From positions 124,001 to 188,000 of the forward strand of contig CAVQNU010000021.1 in assembly GCA_963714255.1 (NCBI GenBank): a stretch of 64,000 bases of DNA, written 5' to 3'. Both the position numbers and the translations under genes were made by a program. The notes below the pieces were generated by a model. It was not told where the DNA came from. It saw only the letters and a program-made list of their open reading frames with translations, and ran no database searches. Shown in pieces: positions 15,898-24,943 of the stretch. Origin of the DNA: Rhodovastum sp963714255. Lineage in GTDB: Bacteria; Pseudomonadota; Alphaproteobacteria; Acetobacterales; Acetobacteraceae. Numbering within the stretch: position 1 is the first letter of the stretch; each line of letters begins with the position of its first letter.

Positions 15898-17313
15898 GTG
15901 AAGGTCAAACTCATCCTGCCGGCATTGACCGAGGCGAAAAGCCCGTTCTGGCGACCGGTCAAGTATGCGCTGTTCCCGCCGCTCGGGCTGGCGACGCTGG
16001 CCGCGTTCCTGTCGCCGGATGACGAGGCCGAGCTGATCGACAACCATGTCGAGGCGCTGACCACCGATGACACGCCTGATCTGGTTGTTATTCAGGTCTA
16101 CATCACCAATGCCTACCGCGCTTACGCACTCGCCGATCATTACCGCGCCCGCGGAAGTTTCGTGGCCCTTGGCGGCCTGCACGTAACCGCGCTGCCGGAC
16201 GAAGCGGCGGCGCATGCCGACACGATCTTCCTCGGCCCCGGCGAGCAAAGCTTTCCACGGTTCCTCGCCGATTTCCGCGCCGGCATGCCGGCCAGACGCT
16301 ACGCCTCCACCACCGGACGCGGCCTCGAGGCCCTGCCGCCGATCCGCCGCGACCTGATCAAGCGGCATCGCTATCTGGTGCCCAATTCGATCGCGGTCAG
16401 CCGCGGCTGCCCGCAGCATTGCGATTTCTGCTATAAGGACGCGTTCTTCAACGGCGGCCGCAGCTTCTACACCCGGCGCGTCGACGACGCCCTGGCCGAA
16501 ATCGAGGGCCTGCCCGGACGCCACCTTTACTTCCTCGATGACCACTTGCTCGGCAACCGCCGCTTTGCCGAGCGCCTCTTCGCGGGCATGCGCGGCATGG
16601 GGCGGCTGTTCCAGGGCGCGGCGACGGTTGATTCGGTGCTGCGCGGCGACCTGATCGAGCGCGCGGCCGAGGCGGGGCTGCGCAGCCTTTTCGTGGGGTT
16701 CGAAACGTTCAGCCCGGAGAATCTGCGGGCGAGCAACAAGAAACAGAACCTGGCCCGCGACTATGCGGCCGTCGCCCGCCGGCTGAGCGACCTGGGCATC
16801 ATGATCAACGGCTCGTTCGTGTTTGGCATGGACGACGATGACGAAGCGGTTTTCGGCCGCACGGTCGAATGGGCGGTGCGCAACGGCATTACAACCGCGA
16901 CCTTTCACATCCAGACGCCCTATCCCGGCACACGGTTATATGAACGTCTCGCCGCCCAGGGCCGCATCATCTGCCATGACTGGGACCGCTACGACACCCG
17001 CCACGTCGTCTACCTTCCGACGAAACTGACGCAAGACCGGCTGAAGGCCGGATACGATCAGGCCTATCGCGACTTCTACGGCTGGGGGAACATCGCCCGC
17101 GCCGCACTCGGGCACGACAGCGGCAAGCATCGAGCGAAGCACTTCTTCTACGCCGCCGGATGGAAGAAATTCGAGCCGCTGTGGGACCTCGTCATCAACA
17201 CCCGCCGGCTTGCCGGCATGACCCCGTTGCTCGAAGCCGTGCTGTCGAAAACCTCTCCGGCGCCGGCGCGAGCGCGGCCGGATGGGTGGATCACCGCCAG
17301 CACGCAGCCGTAA
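15898..17313 (+). CDS. B12-binding-domain radical SAM protein
   Basis: Iron-sulfur enzyme that makes a 5'-deoxyadenosyl radical from S-adenosylmethionine. The N-terminal third is a Rossmann-like B12-binding-type domain (MKVKLILPALTEAKSP, PPLGLATLAAFL, IDNHVEAL); the usual DxHxxG cobalamin-binding histidine motif is not clear. The radical SAM core begins with Cys171-x3-Cys175-x2-Cys178 (RGCPQHCDFCYKD), followed by FLDDHLLGN, FVGFETFSPENL and HIQTPYPGTRLY. Start GTG at 15898 with AGGAGG at 15884-15889. Length 471 aa. The substrate is unknown; neighbours suggest work with the two 2OG oxygenases. Confidence 0.85.
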   Translation: MKVKLILPALTEAKSPFWRPVKYALFPPLGLATLAAFLSPDDEAELIDNHVEALTTDDTPDLVVIQVYITNAYRAYALADHYRARGSFVALGGLHVTALPDEAAAHADTIFLGPGEQSFPRFLADFRAGMPARRYASTTGRGLEALPPIRRDLIKRHRYLVPNSIAVSRGCPQHCDFCYKDAFFNGGRSFYTRRVDDALAEIEGLPGRHLYFLDDHLLGNRRFAERLFAGMRGMGRLFQGAATVDSVLRGDLIERAAEAGLRSLFVGFETFSPENLRASNKKQNLARDYAAVARRLSDLGIMINGSFVFGMDDDDEAVFGRTVEWAVRNGITTATFHIQTPYPGTRLYERLAAQGRIICHDWDRYDTRHVVYLPTKLTQDRLKAGYDQAYRDFYGWGNIARAALGHDSGKHRAKHFFYAAGWKKFEPLWDLVINTRRLAGMTPLLEAVLSKTSPAPARARPDGWITASTQP

Positions 17314-17427
17314 TCCAAACCTTGCAACGCCTGACGGTGTTCGGAACGCATCTGCAGCCATTGCGAATTCCTTGCATTCGCACCGCCGCTCATGGAAGAT
17401 GCCCGCACTGCAACCGGAGGGGAACCC

Positions 17428-17685
17428 ATGAGCGATATGAGCGGCGTCCATGGCTGGACGTTCCTGATGTTGAATCTGCTGTTCACGATCGGTCCGCTTT
17501 ACTTGCTGTTATATTGGCCGATGAGCACATCCGGCGGCGATCGCGACCGCCGCAAGCGGCCGGAACCGAGCCCGGTGCCACCGACCGCCCCCGAGCCGCT
17601 CGAGGCAACCGCGCGCCAACTGCCGGATTGCCTTATCCCGCGGCCGCTTCCTGCTGTTGAGGAGCGGGAGTTGGAGCCGGTCTAA
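17428..17685 (+). CDS. Small single-span membrane protein
   Basis: 85 aa, start ATG at 17428 with GGAGGGG about 7 nt upstream. One hydrophobic segment (about residues 10-31, FLMLNLLFTIGPLYLLLYW) is followed by a charged, proline-rich tail. No family recognised. It lies 114 bp downstream of the radical SAM gene, so it may belong to that unit. Confidence 0.6.
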   Translation: MSDMSGVHGWTFLMLNLLFTIGPLYLLLYWPMSTSGGDRDRRKRPEPSPVPPTAPEPLEATARQLPDCLIPRPLPAVEERELEPV

Positions 17686-17810
17686 GGTCAGCAAGGCCAG
17701 GGCTCTGCCCTGGACCCGCAAGGGGGCAGTAGCCCCCTTGACCCCATTACTTAAGAATGGGTTCCAAGGGGCTATGCCCCTTGATCGGGTTCGGGGCAAC
17801 GCCCCGACTG
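17686..17810. repeat. Full copy of the intergenic palindromic repeat
   Basis: GCAAGGCCAGGGCTCTGCCC, GGGGGCAGTAGCCCCC, centre CCATTACTTAAGAATGGG, then TCCAAGGGGCTATGCCCCTT and a final GGGGCAACGCCCC. The centre here is itself partly palindromic around TTAA. It follows the stop codon of the small membrane protein gene directly. Confidence 0.85.
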
Positions 17811-17900
17811 CCTCTTGGCGGTCACAGCTCCGGGCTTGCATTCTTCCCCGGTCCCGACCGAGGGGACGGCCGTAGCCGAAAGCGTTTCGGAGCTTCCCGC

Positions 17901-18225
17901 ATGTCCCCGGTGCCCGACGTAAGCGTGATTATGCCTAATAAGGCACGCGCTGGCCTGCCTGCCGACCGCGAGGGCAATCTCGATTTGCCCGAAGTCGGTC
18001 TGGTCGAGGTCGCCGGGCTGACCCTGGCACAGGCGCGCGCGCCTCCGCACCGCGTTCTTGGCCAGATTTCGCGATCTCGGCCGGTTCAGTCTGCTGTTGA
18101 AGGAACGGCGGCCGCTGATCACCTTCGACCGCGAGACGTACCGTATGGCGCCGCTGTTTCCGCGCCTGACGGCCGGCCTGCGCGGCCGGATGCGGCGGTC
18201 GGCGCTGCTGGGCGGGCGCGTCTAG
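17901..18225 (+). pseudogene. Mosaic remnant of polysaccharide genes
   Basis: Three scraps run together. MSPVPDVSVIMP is a typical family-2 glycosyltransferase N-terminus. It passes directly into DREGNLDLPEVGLVEVAGLT, which is like the SLBB region of polysaccharide export proteins. After a frame change near 18040, a third stretch (FRDLGRFSLLLKERRPLITF onward) runs to a TAG at 18225. No single protein is encoded, so this looks like the product of deletions within an exopolysaccharide cluster. Identification rests on short motifs. Confidence 0.5.
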
Positions 18226-18402
18226 GGCGACGGTCGCCGGCGGGCGGGCTCCGCAACCTCGAGAGGCGGGCGTGGCGTTGGCGGTGTTTTAGCCGATAAT
18301 GTGCTTGTCATAAAACTGCAGCACGGCCACACTTCATCCCCCTTTGCGGGTGGAGTCGCGTTGCGTGGGGCTGCCTCATTTTTTTGACAACGGAGCGATG
18401 CC

Positions 18403-18597
18403 ATGCCCGGGTTCCGGTTGTTCGCCTCTTTTGCGTCTTTTGCGCGCGATGCGAACGGACTTCGGCCAGGGGCGCGCAATGCACTGATCGCAATCGGCAT
18501 CTGCCTGGCCGGCCTCGGGTTGATCATCGGGCTTGGCACGATCATCGGATCACCGAGCGATCCCGCTCTGGCTGATGCATTGGCTGTCGGCGGCTAA
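18403..18597 (+). CDS. Small membrane protein of unknown function
   Basis: 64 aa with one strong hydrophobic span (about 26-48, LIAIGICLAGLGLIIGLGTI), start ATG at 18403 with GGAG 7 nt upstream. No family recognised. It sits between the mosaic remnant and glmS, so it may be a leftover of the same cluster or a real small protein. Confidence 0.45.
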   Translation: MPGFRLFASFASFARDANGLRPGARNALIAIGICLAGLGLIIGLGTIIGSPSDPALADALAVGG

Positions 18598-18769
18598 GGG
18601 GCCCCGGCCTTGCTTCCTTCGCCACATGCAACACCCGTCCCAAAACGCACAACCATCCTCGCGGAATGCAACGCGCGTCCGCCCTGAAACCGCGCAAATC
18701 CCTGGCATGCTTCCTGCTGTTTTGGCGTCAACACAACGCCTTCAAAACCACCCGGCAGGAGCTGAAACC

Positions 18770-20584
18770 ATGTGCGGCATCGTTGGATTGGTGAACGGCC
18801 ACGCAGTCGCGAAGGATCTCGTCGCGGCGATCGGCCGGCTGGAATACCGCGGCTGTGATTGGGTCGGGCTCGCGGTCGGCGGCCCCGGTTTCGCCGTTCG
18901 CAAGATGGCCGGCGCCGGCATGACGCTCAGCGATATGCTCGACGCCGCCGGCGCTGCGACCGAGTTGTCCGGCCATGCCGGCATCGCCCACACCCGCTGG
19001 GCCACCCATGGCCGCGCCGACGTCCGCAACGCCCATCCGCAAGTGTTCGCCGGCGTGGCGGTGGTGCATAACGGCATCATCGAAAACCACCAGGACCTGC
19101 GCGATGAGCTGACCGGCGCCGGCCATCTGTTCGCCAGCGACACCGATTCCGAAGTTATCCCGCATTTGATCGCCATGGCCCGCGCCGCCGGCGCCGCACC
19201 GGCCGAGGCCGTCCGCCAGGCCTGCGGCCGGCTGCACGGCGCCTATGCCGTCGCGGTCATGCTCGAAGACGCGCCGGGCTGCGTTCTGGTCGCCCGCCAG
19301 GGCAGCCCGGTGGTGGTCGCCCGCGCCGCGGGGACCGCCGCGGTTGCCTCCGACCCCGCCGCGTTGGCCGGCCTCGCCACCGACTATGCCGCGCTGGAAG
19401 ACGGCGACCTCGCCGAACTCACCCATCACGGCGTGCGCATCATCGACCAGAAAGGCAACCAGGCCGAACGCTCTTGGATCGCGCTGAGCGATGCCGCCGA
19501 CGTCGCGATCCCCGCCGCATCGGCCAAGTTCTCCACCCATGCCCGCCGCGAAATCGCCGAGCAGCGCGCCGCCCTGATCCGCACCGATGCCGCCTTGCGC
19601 GACCGCCGCGTGCCGGCCGGCATCGAAGCGGCCGACCGGCTTATACTGGTGGGCTGCGGCTCCTCGCGGTATGCGGCCCAGACCGCGCGCGGCTGGATCG
19701 AGAAACTCGCGGGCCTTCCCTGCGACATCGAAATCGCCAGCGAATTCCGCGACCGCGAGGCGCCGCTCACGCCCGGCAGCGTGGCGGTGCTGATCTCCCA
19801 GTCCGGCGAGACGGCCGACACGCTGGCGGTGATGGACATGATGCGCGCCCGCAAGATCCCGGTCATCGCCGTGGTCAACGTGGCCCACGCGCAAATGGCG
19901 CGCCGGGCCGATCTGCTGTGGCCCACCGCCGCCGGACGCGAGCAAAGCGTCGCCGCGACCAAAAGCTTCACCGCCCAGGTGTTCGCCCTGGTGCGCCTGG
20001 GCCTGGCGATCGGTCGCGCCCGCGGCACGCTCGATGCCGCCACTGCGGCCGCCGCCGAGCGCGGCCTGGCCGAGGCGCCGACCGCCTGTGCCCTGGCGGA
20101 AGGGGCGGAGCATCGCTTCGCCGCCATCGCCGCGCGCATCGCCCGCGAGAACGAGGCGCTGTTCATCGGCCGCGGCTGGGCCTGCGCGCTGGCCGGCGAG
20201 GGGGCGCTGAAGCTGAACGAATTCTCCTATATCCGCGCCGCCGCCTATGCCGGCGGCGAGTTGAAGCACGGCCCGCTGGCGCTCATCCGCGAGCACTCGC
20301 CGGTGATCGTCTGCGCCGCCGACGACGCGCTGGTGGGCAAGACGATCGCCGACGCCGAGGAGGTGCGTGCCCGCGGCGGTTATGTGATCGCGCTGGTCGA
20401 GCAGGGGGCCGCAAGCCTGTTCGACCAGGCCGCCGATGAGGTGGTGGCGCTGCCCGGCCACGGGCTGGCGGCGGCGTTTTCCGCCGCGGTGGCGATGCAG
20501 CTGATCGCGCTGCACACGGCGCTGGCGCTGGGCCACAACGCCGATCGCCCGCGCAACCTCAGCAAGTCTGTAGCTGTGGAGTAA
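18770..20584 (+). CDS. glmS: Glutamine--fructose-6-phosphate aminotransferase (isomerizing)
   Basis: Makes glucosamine-6-phosphate for peptidoglycan, lipid A and exopolysaccharide. Domains in order: class II glutaminase with nucleophile Cys2 (MCGIVGLVNG), HTRWATHG and HNGIIENH; a linker; two SIS domains (VGCGSSRYAAQTARGWIEKL, ISQSGETADTL, EQSVAATKSFTAQ, then IGRGWACALAGEGALKLNEF and ELKHGPLALI); and the C-terminal PRNLSKSVAVE tail. Length 604 aa, close to the usual 607-610. The ATG at 18770 is fixed by the need for Cys at position 2. Remnants of polysaccharide genes on both sides suggest it was part of an exopolysaccharide locus. Confidence 0.95.
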   Translation: MCGIVGLVNGHAVAKDLVAAIGRLEYRGCDWVGLAVGGPGFAVRKMAGAGMTLSDMLDAAGAATELSGHAGIAHTRWATHGRADVRNAHPQVFAGVAVVHNGIIENHQDLRDELTGAGHLFASDTDSEVIPHLIAMARAAGAAPAEAVRQACGRLHGAYAVAVMLEDAPGCVLVARQGSPVVVARAAGTAAVASDPAALAGLATDYAALEDGDLAELTHHGVRIIDQKGNQAERSWIALSDAADVAIPAASAKFSTHARREIAEQRAALIRTDAALRDRRVPAGIEAADRLILVGCGSSRYAAQTARGWIEKLAGLPCDIEIASEFRDREAPLTPGSVAVLISQSGETADTLAVMDMMRARKIPVIAVVNVAHAQMARRADLLWPTAAGREQSVAATKSFTAQVFALVRLGLAIGRARGTLDAATAAAAERGLAEAPTACALAEGAEHRFAAIAARIARENEALFIGRGWACALAGEGALKLNEFSYIRAAAYAGGELKHGPLALIREHSPVIVCAADDALVGKTIADAEEVRARGGYVIALVEQGAASLFDQAADEVVALPGHGLAAAFSAAVAMQLIALHTALALGHNADRPRNLSKSVAVE

Positions 20585-20640
20585 CGACAGCGCCACGCGC
20601 GAAACGGAGGGGCGATCATGTCCGGTTTCGCGGTGAAGCG

Positions 20641-21550
20641 GTGGGTGACGGGGCGGAAAACGCCCCCGCCCGCACCGCCTATGCCGTGGCCGAGGCGCTG
20701 CGGGATGCGCGCATGCCGGTGATCCGCCCGCTGCACGGCGCGCTGTATGGATTGCATCTGGGCCTGCGCGATGCGCTGGCCGAGGCGGCGCGGGAGGCAT
20801 GGTGGACGCCCTTGTTCGTCAGCCGGCTGGAAACCGCCGCCCCCGGCCTGCGCCGGTTGGGCGGCATGCCGCAAGTGCTCGGCCCGCTGCGTCTGCGCAT
20901 TGGCCGCGGCGTGCGCCGCACCCTGGCCGAGCCCGCCTGCGCCCGGCTGCAGGCAAGCGGAATCGAGCCCGCGCACATCCGCGGCAAGTTCGCGACACTC
21001 AACGAGGCGATTGCCGCGATGACGACCGAGGTTGCCGTGCTGACCAACGTCTCCGCCATGTTGCCGCCCGATGCAGTCCGCCGGGCCGCCGCGCATTTCG
21101 CCGACCCGAGGCTGGGGCGGTTGGCGGCGGCTACCGGCTGGCGCAGGCGGTTTGGCCGGCGTGTCCGCCTGCCGGCGCTACCGGGTCGCGGTGAAGCGCA
21201 GCGAAGCGGCGCCCGGGGCGCCGCTCGGTCTGCACGGCGCCTTCTATGCCATGCGCCGCGCCGCCTGGGCGCCGCTGCCGGCGGACGCGATTAACGCCGA
21301 TTTCATCCTGACGATGGAGATTCTCGGCCGTGGCTGGCGGGTCGCCTATGACGACAGCATCATCGCCTGGGAGGCCGAAATTTCCAGTGTGCGACCGGCG
21401 GCGGACTCGACGTTCTTTACGCTGCTAGCTGCCCCGCGCGTCCTGGTGGTCGCCCGGTATGCCGTATCCGGCCATCGCGCCAGTCTGACCGGGGTCACAA
21501 GATTTTGCGCCCGGCGAGACCGTAAACCCTGGGCGCGCGCGGAAACGTAA
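20641..21550 (+). pseudogene. Degraded acyltransferase-glycosyltransferase mosaic
   Basis: The first frame (20641-21294) begins with a stretch like hexapeptide acyltransferases (GGMPQVLGPLRLRIG) and passes into family-2 glycosyltransferase sequence (GKFATLNEAIAAM, AVLTNVSAMLPPDAVRR). Near 21150 homology moves to the +1 frame (21071-21550): GLHGAFYAMRRAAW, then INADFILTMEILGRGWRVAY and AWEAE. Normal glycosyltransferases of this type are much longer and unbroken. The gene is therefore a deletion-fused, frameshifted remnant. Boundaries are approximate. Confidence 0.6.
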
Positions 21551-21614
21551 TGGGTTGCAAGGGGCCACTGCCCCTTGGCGGGGGCCAGGGGCTGAGCCCC
21601 TGGCCTTGCTTTCT
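21547..21614. repeat. Right-half intergenic palindromic repeat
   Basis: GTAATGGGTTGCAAGGGGCC, CAAGGGGC...GCCCCTTG, and a compensated second stem CCAGGGGCTGAGCCCCTGG in place of the usual CCAGGGCAGAGCCCTGG. The extra G on one arm is matched by an extra C on the other, so pairing is kept. Confidence 0.8.
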
Positions 21615-21722
21615 GCCCCAATAATACCCGCACGCTTGCCACATGCCGGCGTACCCGTTAGGTGCAGTATCTGAACGACCGGGGACTGCACGCAAGACTG
21701 GCATGTCATTGGTCCGGGAAAA

Positions 21723-24572
21723 ATGAGGGCGGGCAGCAAAGCGACCGATGGCACAGTGACCGTGCGGGCCAGCAGCAACCCATCGCGATTTCCTGCCGTG
21801 CCGGTGGTTCTGGTGTTGCTGGTCATAACGCTGGTCTGGGTCAGCATCAGCGTTCATCTGTTTCAGGAGCGCGCGCAGGACGAAGCCGCCGCAATACAGG
21901 ACAGCGGCAATCTCGCCCGTGGCTTCAGCGAGAACATCAACCGGTTGATCGAGGGTGTCGACCAGATCATCAAGGTCCTGCGGGCGGCCTACGCGCAGAA
22001 CCCGGCGGCGTTCGACCTCGCCAGGCTCGCCCCCGCCAACGAGATTCTCGATGACCTGACCTTGCAAATCTCGCTGGTCGATACGGCCGGCATCATGACC
22101 ATGGGCAATCTGCCGATCACTGGCCGGGTCGATCTGTCCGACCGCGAGCATGTGCGGGTGCAATTCAGCACGCCGCAGGACATGCTGTTCATCAGCAAGC
22201 CGGTGCTTGGCCGCGTCTCCGACAAATGGTCCATCCAGTTCACCCGCAAGCTGTTCGGCCCCGGCGGCGGCCTCGCCGGGGTCATCATCGTGTCGCTCGA
22301 CCCGTCCTATTTGTCGCGATTCTATTCGTCGCTGGAGATCGGGCACGGCTCCATCCTGTTGGTGGGCCTCGATGACGGGGTGATCCGCGTGCGCGCACCA
22401 GCACTTGAGCATGCCACCGGCACCAAACTGTCCGATGCCACAATGCAACGGCTGCGCGGCGGGCCGGCGAACGGCAGCTTTTATTCGGTCAGCGCGCTCA
22501 ACGGCGTCGCGCGCATCGTCAGCTACCGCCGGCTGGAAGGGCAGCGTCTCGCCGTCATCGTCGGCCTGGCAGCGAACGAAGTGTTCGCCAATTACCATCG
22601 CGATGTTGTCACATACCTGGTGGCCGGTGGCGTCCTGACCGGGCTGATCGGCGGCGTTGGCAGTATCCTGATCCGCCAGAGGCGGCGGCTGCTGGCATCG
22701 CAGGAACGTCTGCGCGTGACGGTGGAGAACATCAGCCAAGGCATCATCATGATCGACGGGCGGGGACAGGTGCCGGTCATCAACCGCCGGGCGATGGAAC
22801 TGCTGGAGCTGCCGCGCGAGCTGATGCGCGCGGACCTGCGCTTTCACGAAATCCTGGACTGGCAGCTCGCTCACGGCGAATACGACGAGAACGACACCAC
22901 TCTCCACCCGGACGGGCCCGGCGCGCAGACCTACGAGCGCACCAGGCCGAACGGCACCACCCTGGACGTGCGCAACCAGTTTCTGCCGGACGGTGGGGTG
23001 GTGCGGACCCTGACCGACATCACCGAGCGCAAGCGCACCGAGCACGACCTTGCCGACGCGCGCAATTCGGCCGAGGCGGCAACGCGGGCCCAGTCGGAAT
23101 TCCTGGCAATGATGAGCCACGAAATCCGCACGCCGATGAACGGCGTCATCGGCATGGCCGGCCTGCTGCTGGACAGTCCCCTGCAGCCCGAGCAGCGCCG
23201 CTTCGCCGAGACGCTGCGGGATGCGGCCGATAGCCTGCTGAGAATTCTCGATGACATCCTCGATTTCTCCAAGCTCGAGGCGGACCGGCTGGAATTCGAG
23301 CGCATCGACTGTAATGTCGAGCAGGTCGTCGGCAGCGTCGTCGAACTCATGGCGGTGGAGGCGGCGAAAAAGGGCCTGCAGATCAGGACGCGGGTGGCCC
23401 CCGGCATTCCGTCGCGGCTGACCGGCGATCCCGGCCGCTTGCGGCAGGTGCTGCTCAACCTGGTGGGCAACGGGGTGAAGTTCACCGAAAAGGGCTCCGT
23501 CACCATCGAGGCCGAGCTGCTGGGCCGGGCCGGCGGCAAGGCGCGCGTCGGCTTTGCCGTGCGTGATACGGGCATCGGCATCGACGCCACCGCGCAGGCC
23601 AATCTGTTCCAGCAGTTTTCCCAGGTCGACCGCTCGATTTCGCGCCGTTTCGGCGGCACCGGGCTGGGCCTGGCGATCAGCCGCCGGCTGGTCGAGCACA
23701 TGGACGGGTCGATCGGGGTGAGCAGCGCACCCGGCCAGGGTACGGTGTTCCGTTTCGATGTCCTGCTGGATGTGGCGACTGCACCGCCCGTGGCCGGGCC
23801 GCCCCAGCCAGCGCCGCCGGTGGCCGTGGCAGCCCGCCGGCTGCGCATTCTGCTGGCCGAAGACAACGCCACCAACCGGCTGGTGGCGGTGACGCGGCTG
23901 AAGATGATGGGCCATCGGGTCGATAGCGTCGCCAGCGGGCAGGAGGCGATCGAGGCGGTGCGCAGCGTGCCGTACGACCTTGTGCTGATGGATGTGATGA
24001 TGCCGGAAATGGACGGCCTGACCGCCACACGGGCGATCCGCGGGCTGCAAGGTGCGGCGGCCGATATCCCGATCGTCGCCATGACCGCCAATGTGTTCCT
24101 GCAGCACCAGCAGGAATGCGTGGCGGCGGGCATGGACGACTTCCTGGGCAAGCCGATCATGCCGCAGCAACTGGCTGCCGTCATCGGCCGGGCCGCTGCG
24201 GGCACGTTGCGGTGCAAACGCGACCCGGCGGCGGTGGCGCAAGCAGTATCGCCGGATGCGGCGGGATTTCGCCAGCTGGTCAGCGATTTCGGCGCGGACA
24301 TCGCGCAGGCGCTGCTCGGCACGTTCGCGCAGGAAGCCGCCGCCAGGATGGCGCGCATGCATGACCTGCTGCGAGGGCGCGACTGGGAGGGGCTGGCGTG
24401 CGAGGCGCAGGCGCTGAAGGCCGCGGCCGCCACGATTGGCCTGGCCGTGCTGGCCGGCCAGGCCGACGAGCTTGGCCGGGCGAGCATGCCCGACCACGCC
24501 GACGCGGCGTTCAGCCGGCTCGCCGATGCGCTTGCCCGGGTCCGCAGCGACCTCGGCGGGGCGATCGGGTGA
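21723..24572 (+). CDS. Hybrid histidine kinase with Cache sensor, PAS, receiver and degenerate Hpt
   Basis: Membrane sensor kinase, 949 aa. Two membrane spans (about 26-44 and 302-322) flank a periplasmic Cache-like sensor domain. Then come a PAS domain (about 335-440), a HisKA domain with phosphorylatable His466 (SHEIRTPMNG), an HATPase domain (NLVGNGVKFTEKG, DTGIGID, RRFGGTGLGLAISRR), a receiver domain with Asp757 (LMDVMMPEMDG) and Lys in GKPI, and a C-terminal Hpt-like helix bundle (about 850-949). In the Hpt the expected H-x-LKG reads Gln896-Ala-Leu-Lys-Ala, so it should not accept phosphate. Ligand unknown. A paralogous kinase lies at 58237-60954. No partner regulator gene is adjacent. 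Confidence 0.9.
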   Translation: MRAGSKATDGTVTVRASSNPSRFPAVPVVLVLLVITLVWVSISVHLFQERAQDEAAAIQDSGNLARGFSENINRLIEGVDQIIKVLRAAYAQNPAAFDLARLAPANEILDDLTLQISLVDTAGIMTMGNLPITGRVDLSDREHVRVQFSTPQDMLFISKPVLGRVSDKWSIQFTRKLFGPGGGLAGVIIVSLDPSYLSRFYSSLEIGHGSILLVGLDDGVIRVRAPALEHATGTKLSDATMQRLRGGPANGSFYSVSALNGVARIVSYRRLEGQRLAVIVGLAANEVFANYHRDVVTYLVAGGVLTGLIGGVGSILIRQRRRLLASQERLRVTVENISQGIIMIDGRGQVPVINRRAMELLELPRELMRADLRFHEILDWQLAHGEYDENDTTLHPDGPGAQTYERTRPNGTTLDVRNQFLPDGGVVRTLTDITERKRTEHDLADARNSAEAATRAQSEFLAMMSHEIRTPMNGVIGMAGLLLDSPLQPEQRRFAETLRDAADSLLRILDDILDFSKLEADRLEFERIDCNVEQVVGSVVELMAVEAAKKGLQIRTRVAPGIPSRLTGDPGRLRQVLLNLVGNGVKFTEKGSVTIEAELLGRAGGKARVGFAVRDTGIGIDATAQANLFQQFSQVDRSISRRFGGTGLGLAISRRLVEHMDGSIGVSSAPGQGTVFRFDVLLDVATAPPVAGPPQPAPPVAVAARRLRILLAEDNATNRLVAVTRLKMMGHRVDSVASGQEAIEAVRSVPYDLVLMDVMMPEMDGLTATRAIRGLQGAAADIPIVAMTANVFLQHQQECVAAGMDDFLGKPIMPQQLAAVIGRAAAGTLRCKRDPAAVAQAVSPDAAGFRQLVSDFGADIAQALLGTFAQEAAARMARMHDLLRGRDWEGLACEAQALKAAAATIGLAVLAGQADELGRASMPDHADAAFSRLADALARVRSDLGGAIG

Positions 24573-24668
24573 AGCAGGGCAGGGCGCTGCCCTTCGTCCG
24601 ATCACGATTGCGAGTTGTTTGCAATTCCGCTACCACTCGGCCGGGCCATCAAAAGGACTGCGCGCGTC

Positions 24669-24884
24669 GTGTATATTTGCATCTGCAATGCGCTCACGGA
24701 CCGTGACATCCATCATGCCGCGACGGTAAAAGGCGCGCGCCGACCGCTGGAAGTCTTCACCGCCTGTCGTTGCCGGGTCCAATGCGGCACCTGCGTGCGC
24801 AAGCTGCTCGCCTTGGTGAACCAGTCCGTTGCCGGCGCCAAGCCGGCCGAGGCGGCTGGCGAGAGCATTCCCGTCCCGGCCTAG
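24669..24884 (+). CDS. bfd: Bacterioferritin-associated ferredoxin
   Basis: [2Fe-2S] protein that reduces bacterioferritin so stored iron can be released. 71 aa from a GTG at 24669. The four cluster cysteines follow the Bfd pattern: Cys4 and Cys6 (YICICN), then Cys39 and Cys42 (VQCGTC); two extra cysteines (33 and 35) are present. The GTG is chosen because it puts the first cysteines at positions 4 and 6 as in E. coli Bfd, and AAAGG lies 11-16 nt upstream. Followed by bfr after 59 nt, the classic pair. Confidence 0.85.
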   Translation: MYICICNALTDRDIHHAATVKGARRPLEVFTACRCRVQCGTCVRKLLALVNQSVAGAKPAEAAGESIPVPA

Positions 24885-24943
24885 GCTGGCGCCGCGCATG
24901 CGGATTGTGGTGAACTGCCGATCTGAGGCGCAAGGAGGGATGC

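Noticed and set aside
17757..18299. A 180-codon gene starting in the palindromic repeat
   Set aside because: Its start lies in the repeat and the frame leaves the homologous reading near 18040; better explained as a mosaic remnant.
21495..24605. 1036-codon minus frame opposite the first hybrid kinase
   Set aside because: Shadow of the kinase; no domain can be seen.
24573..24668. Fur or Irr box before bfd
   Set aside because: An AT-containing stretch (GTTGTTTGCAATTCC) is present, but it does not match either consensus well enough.
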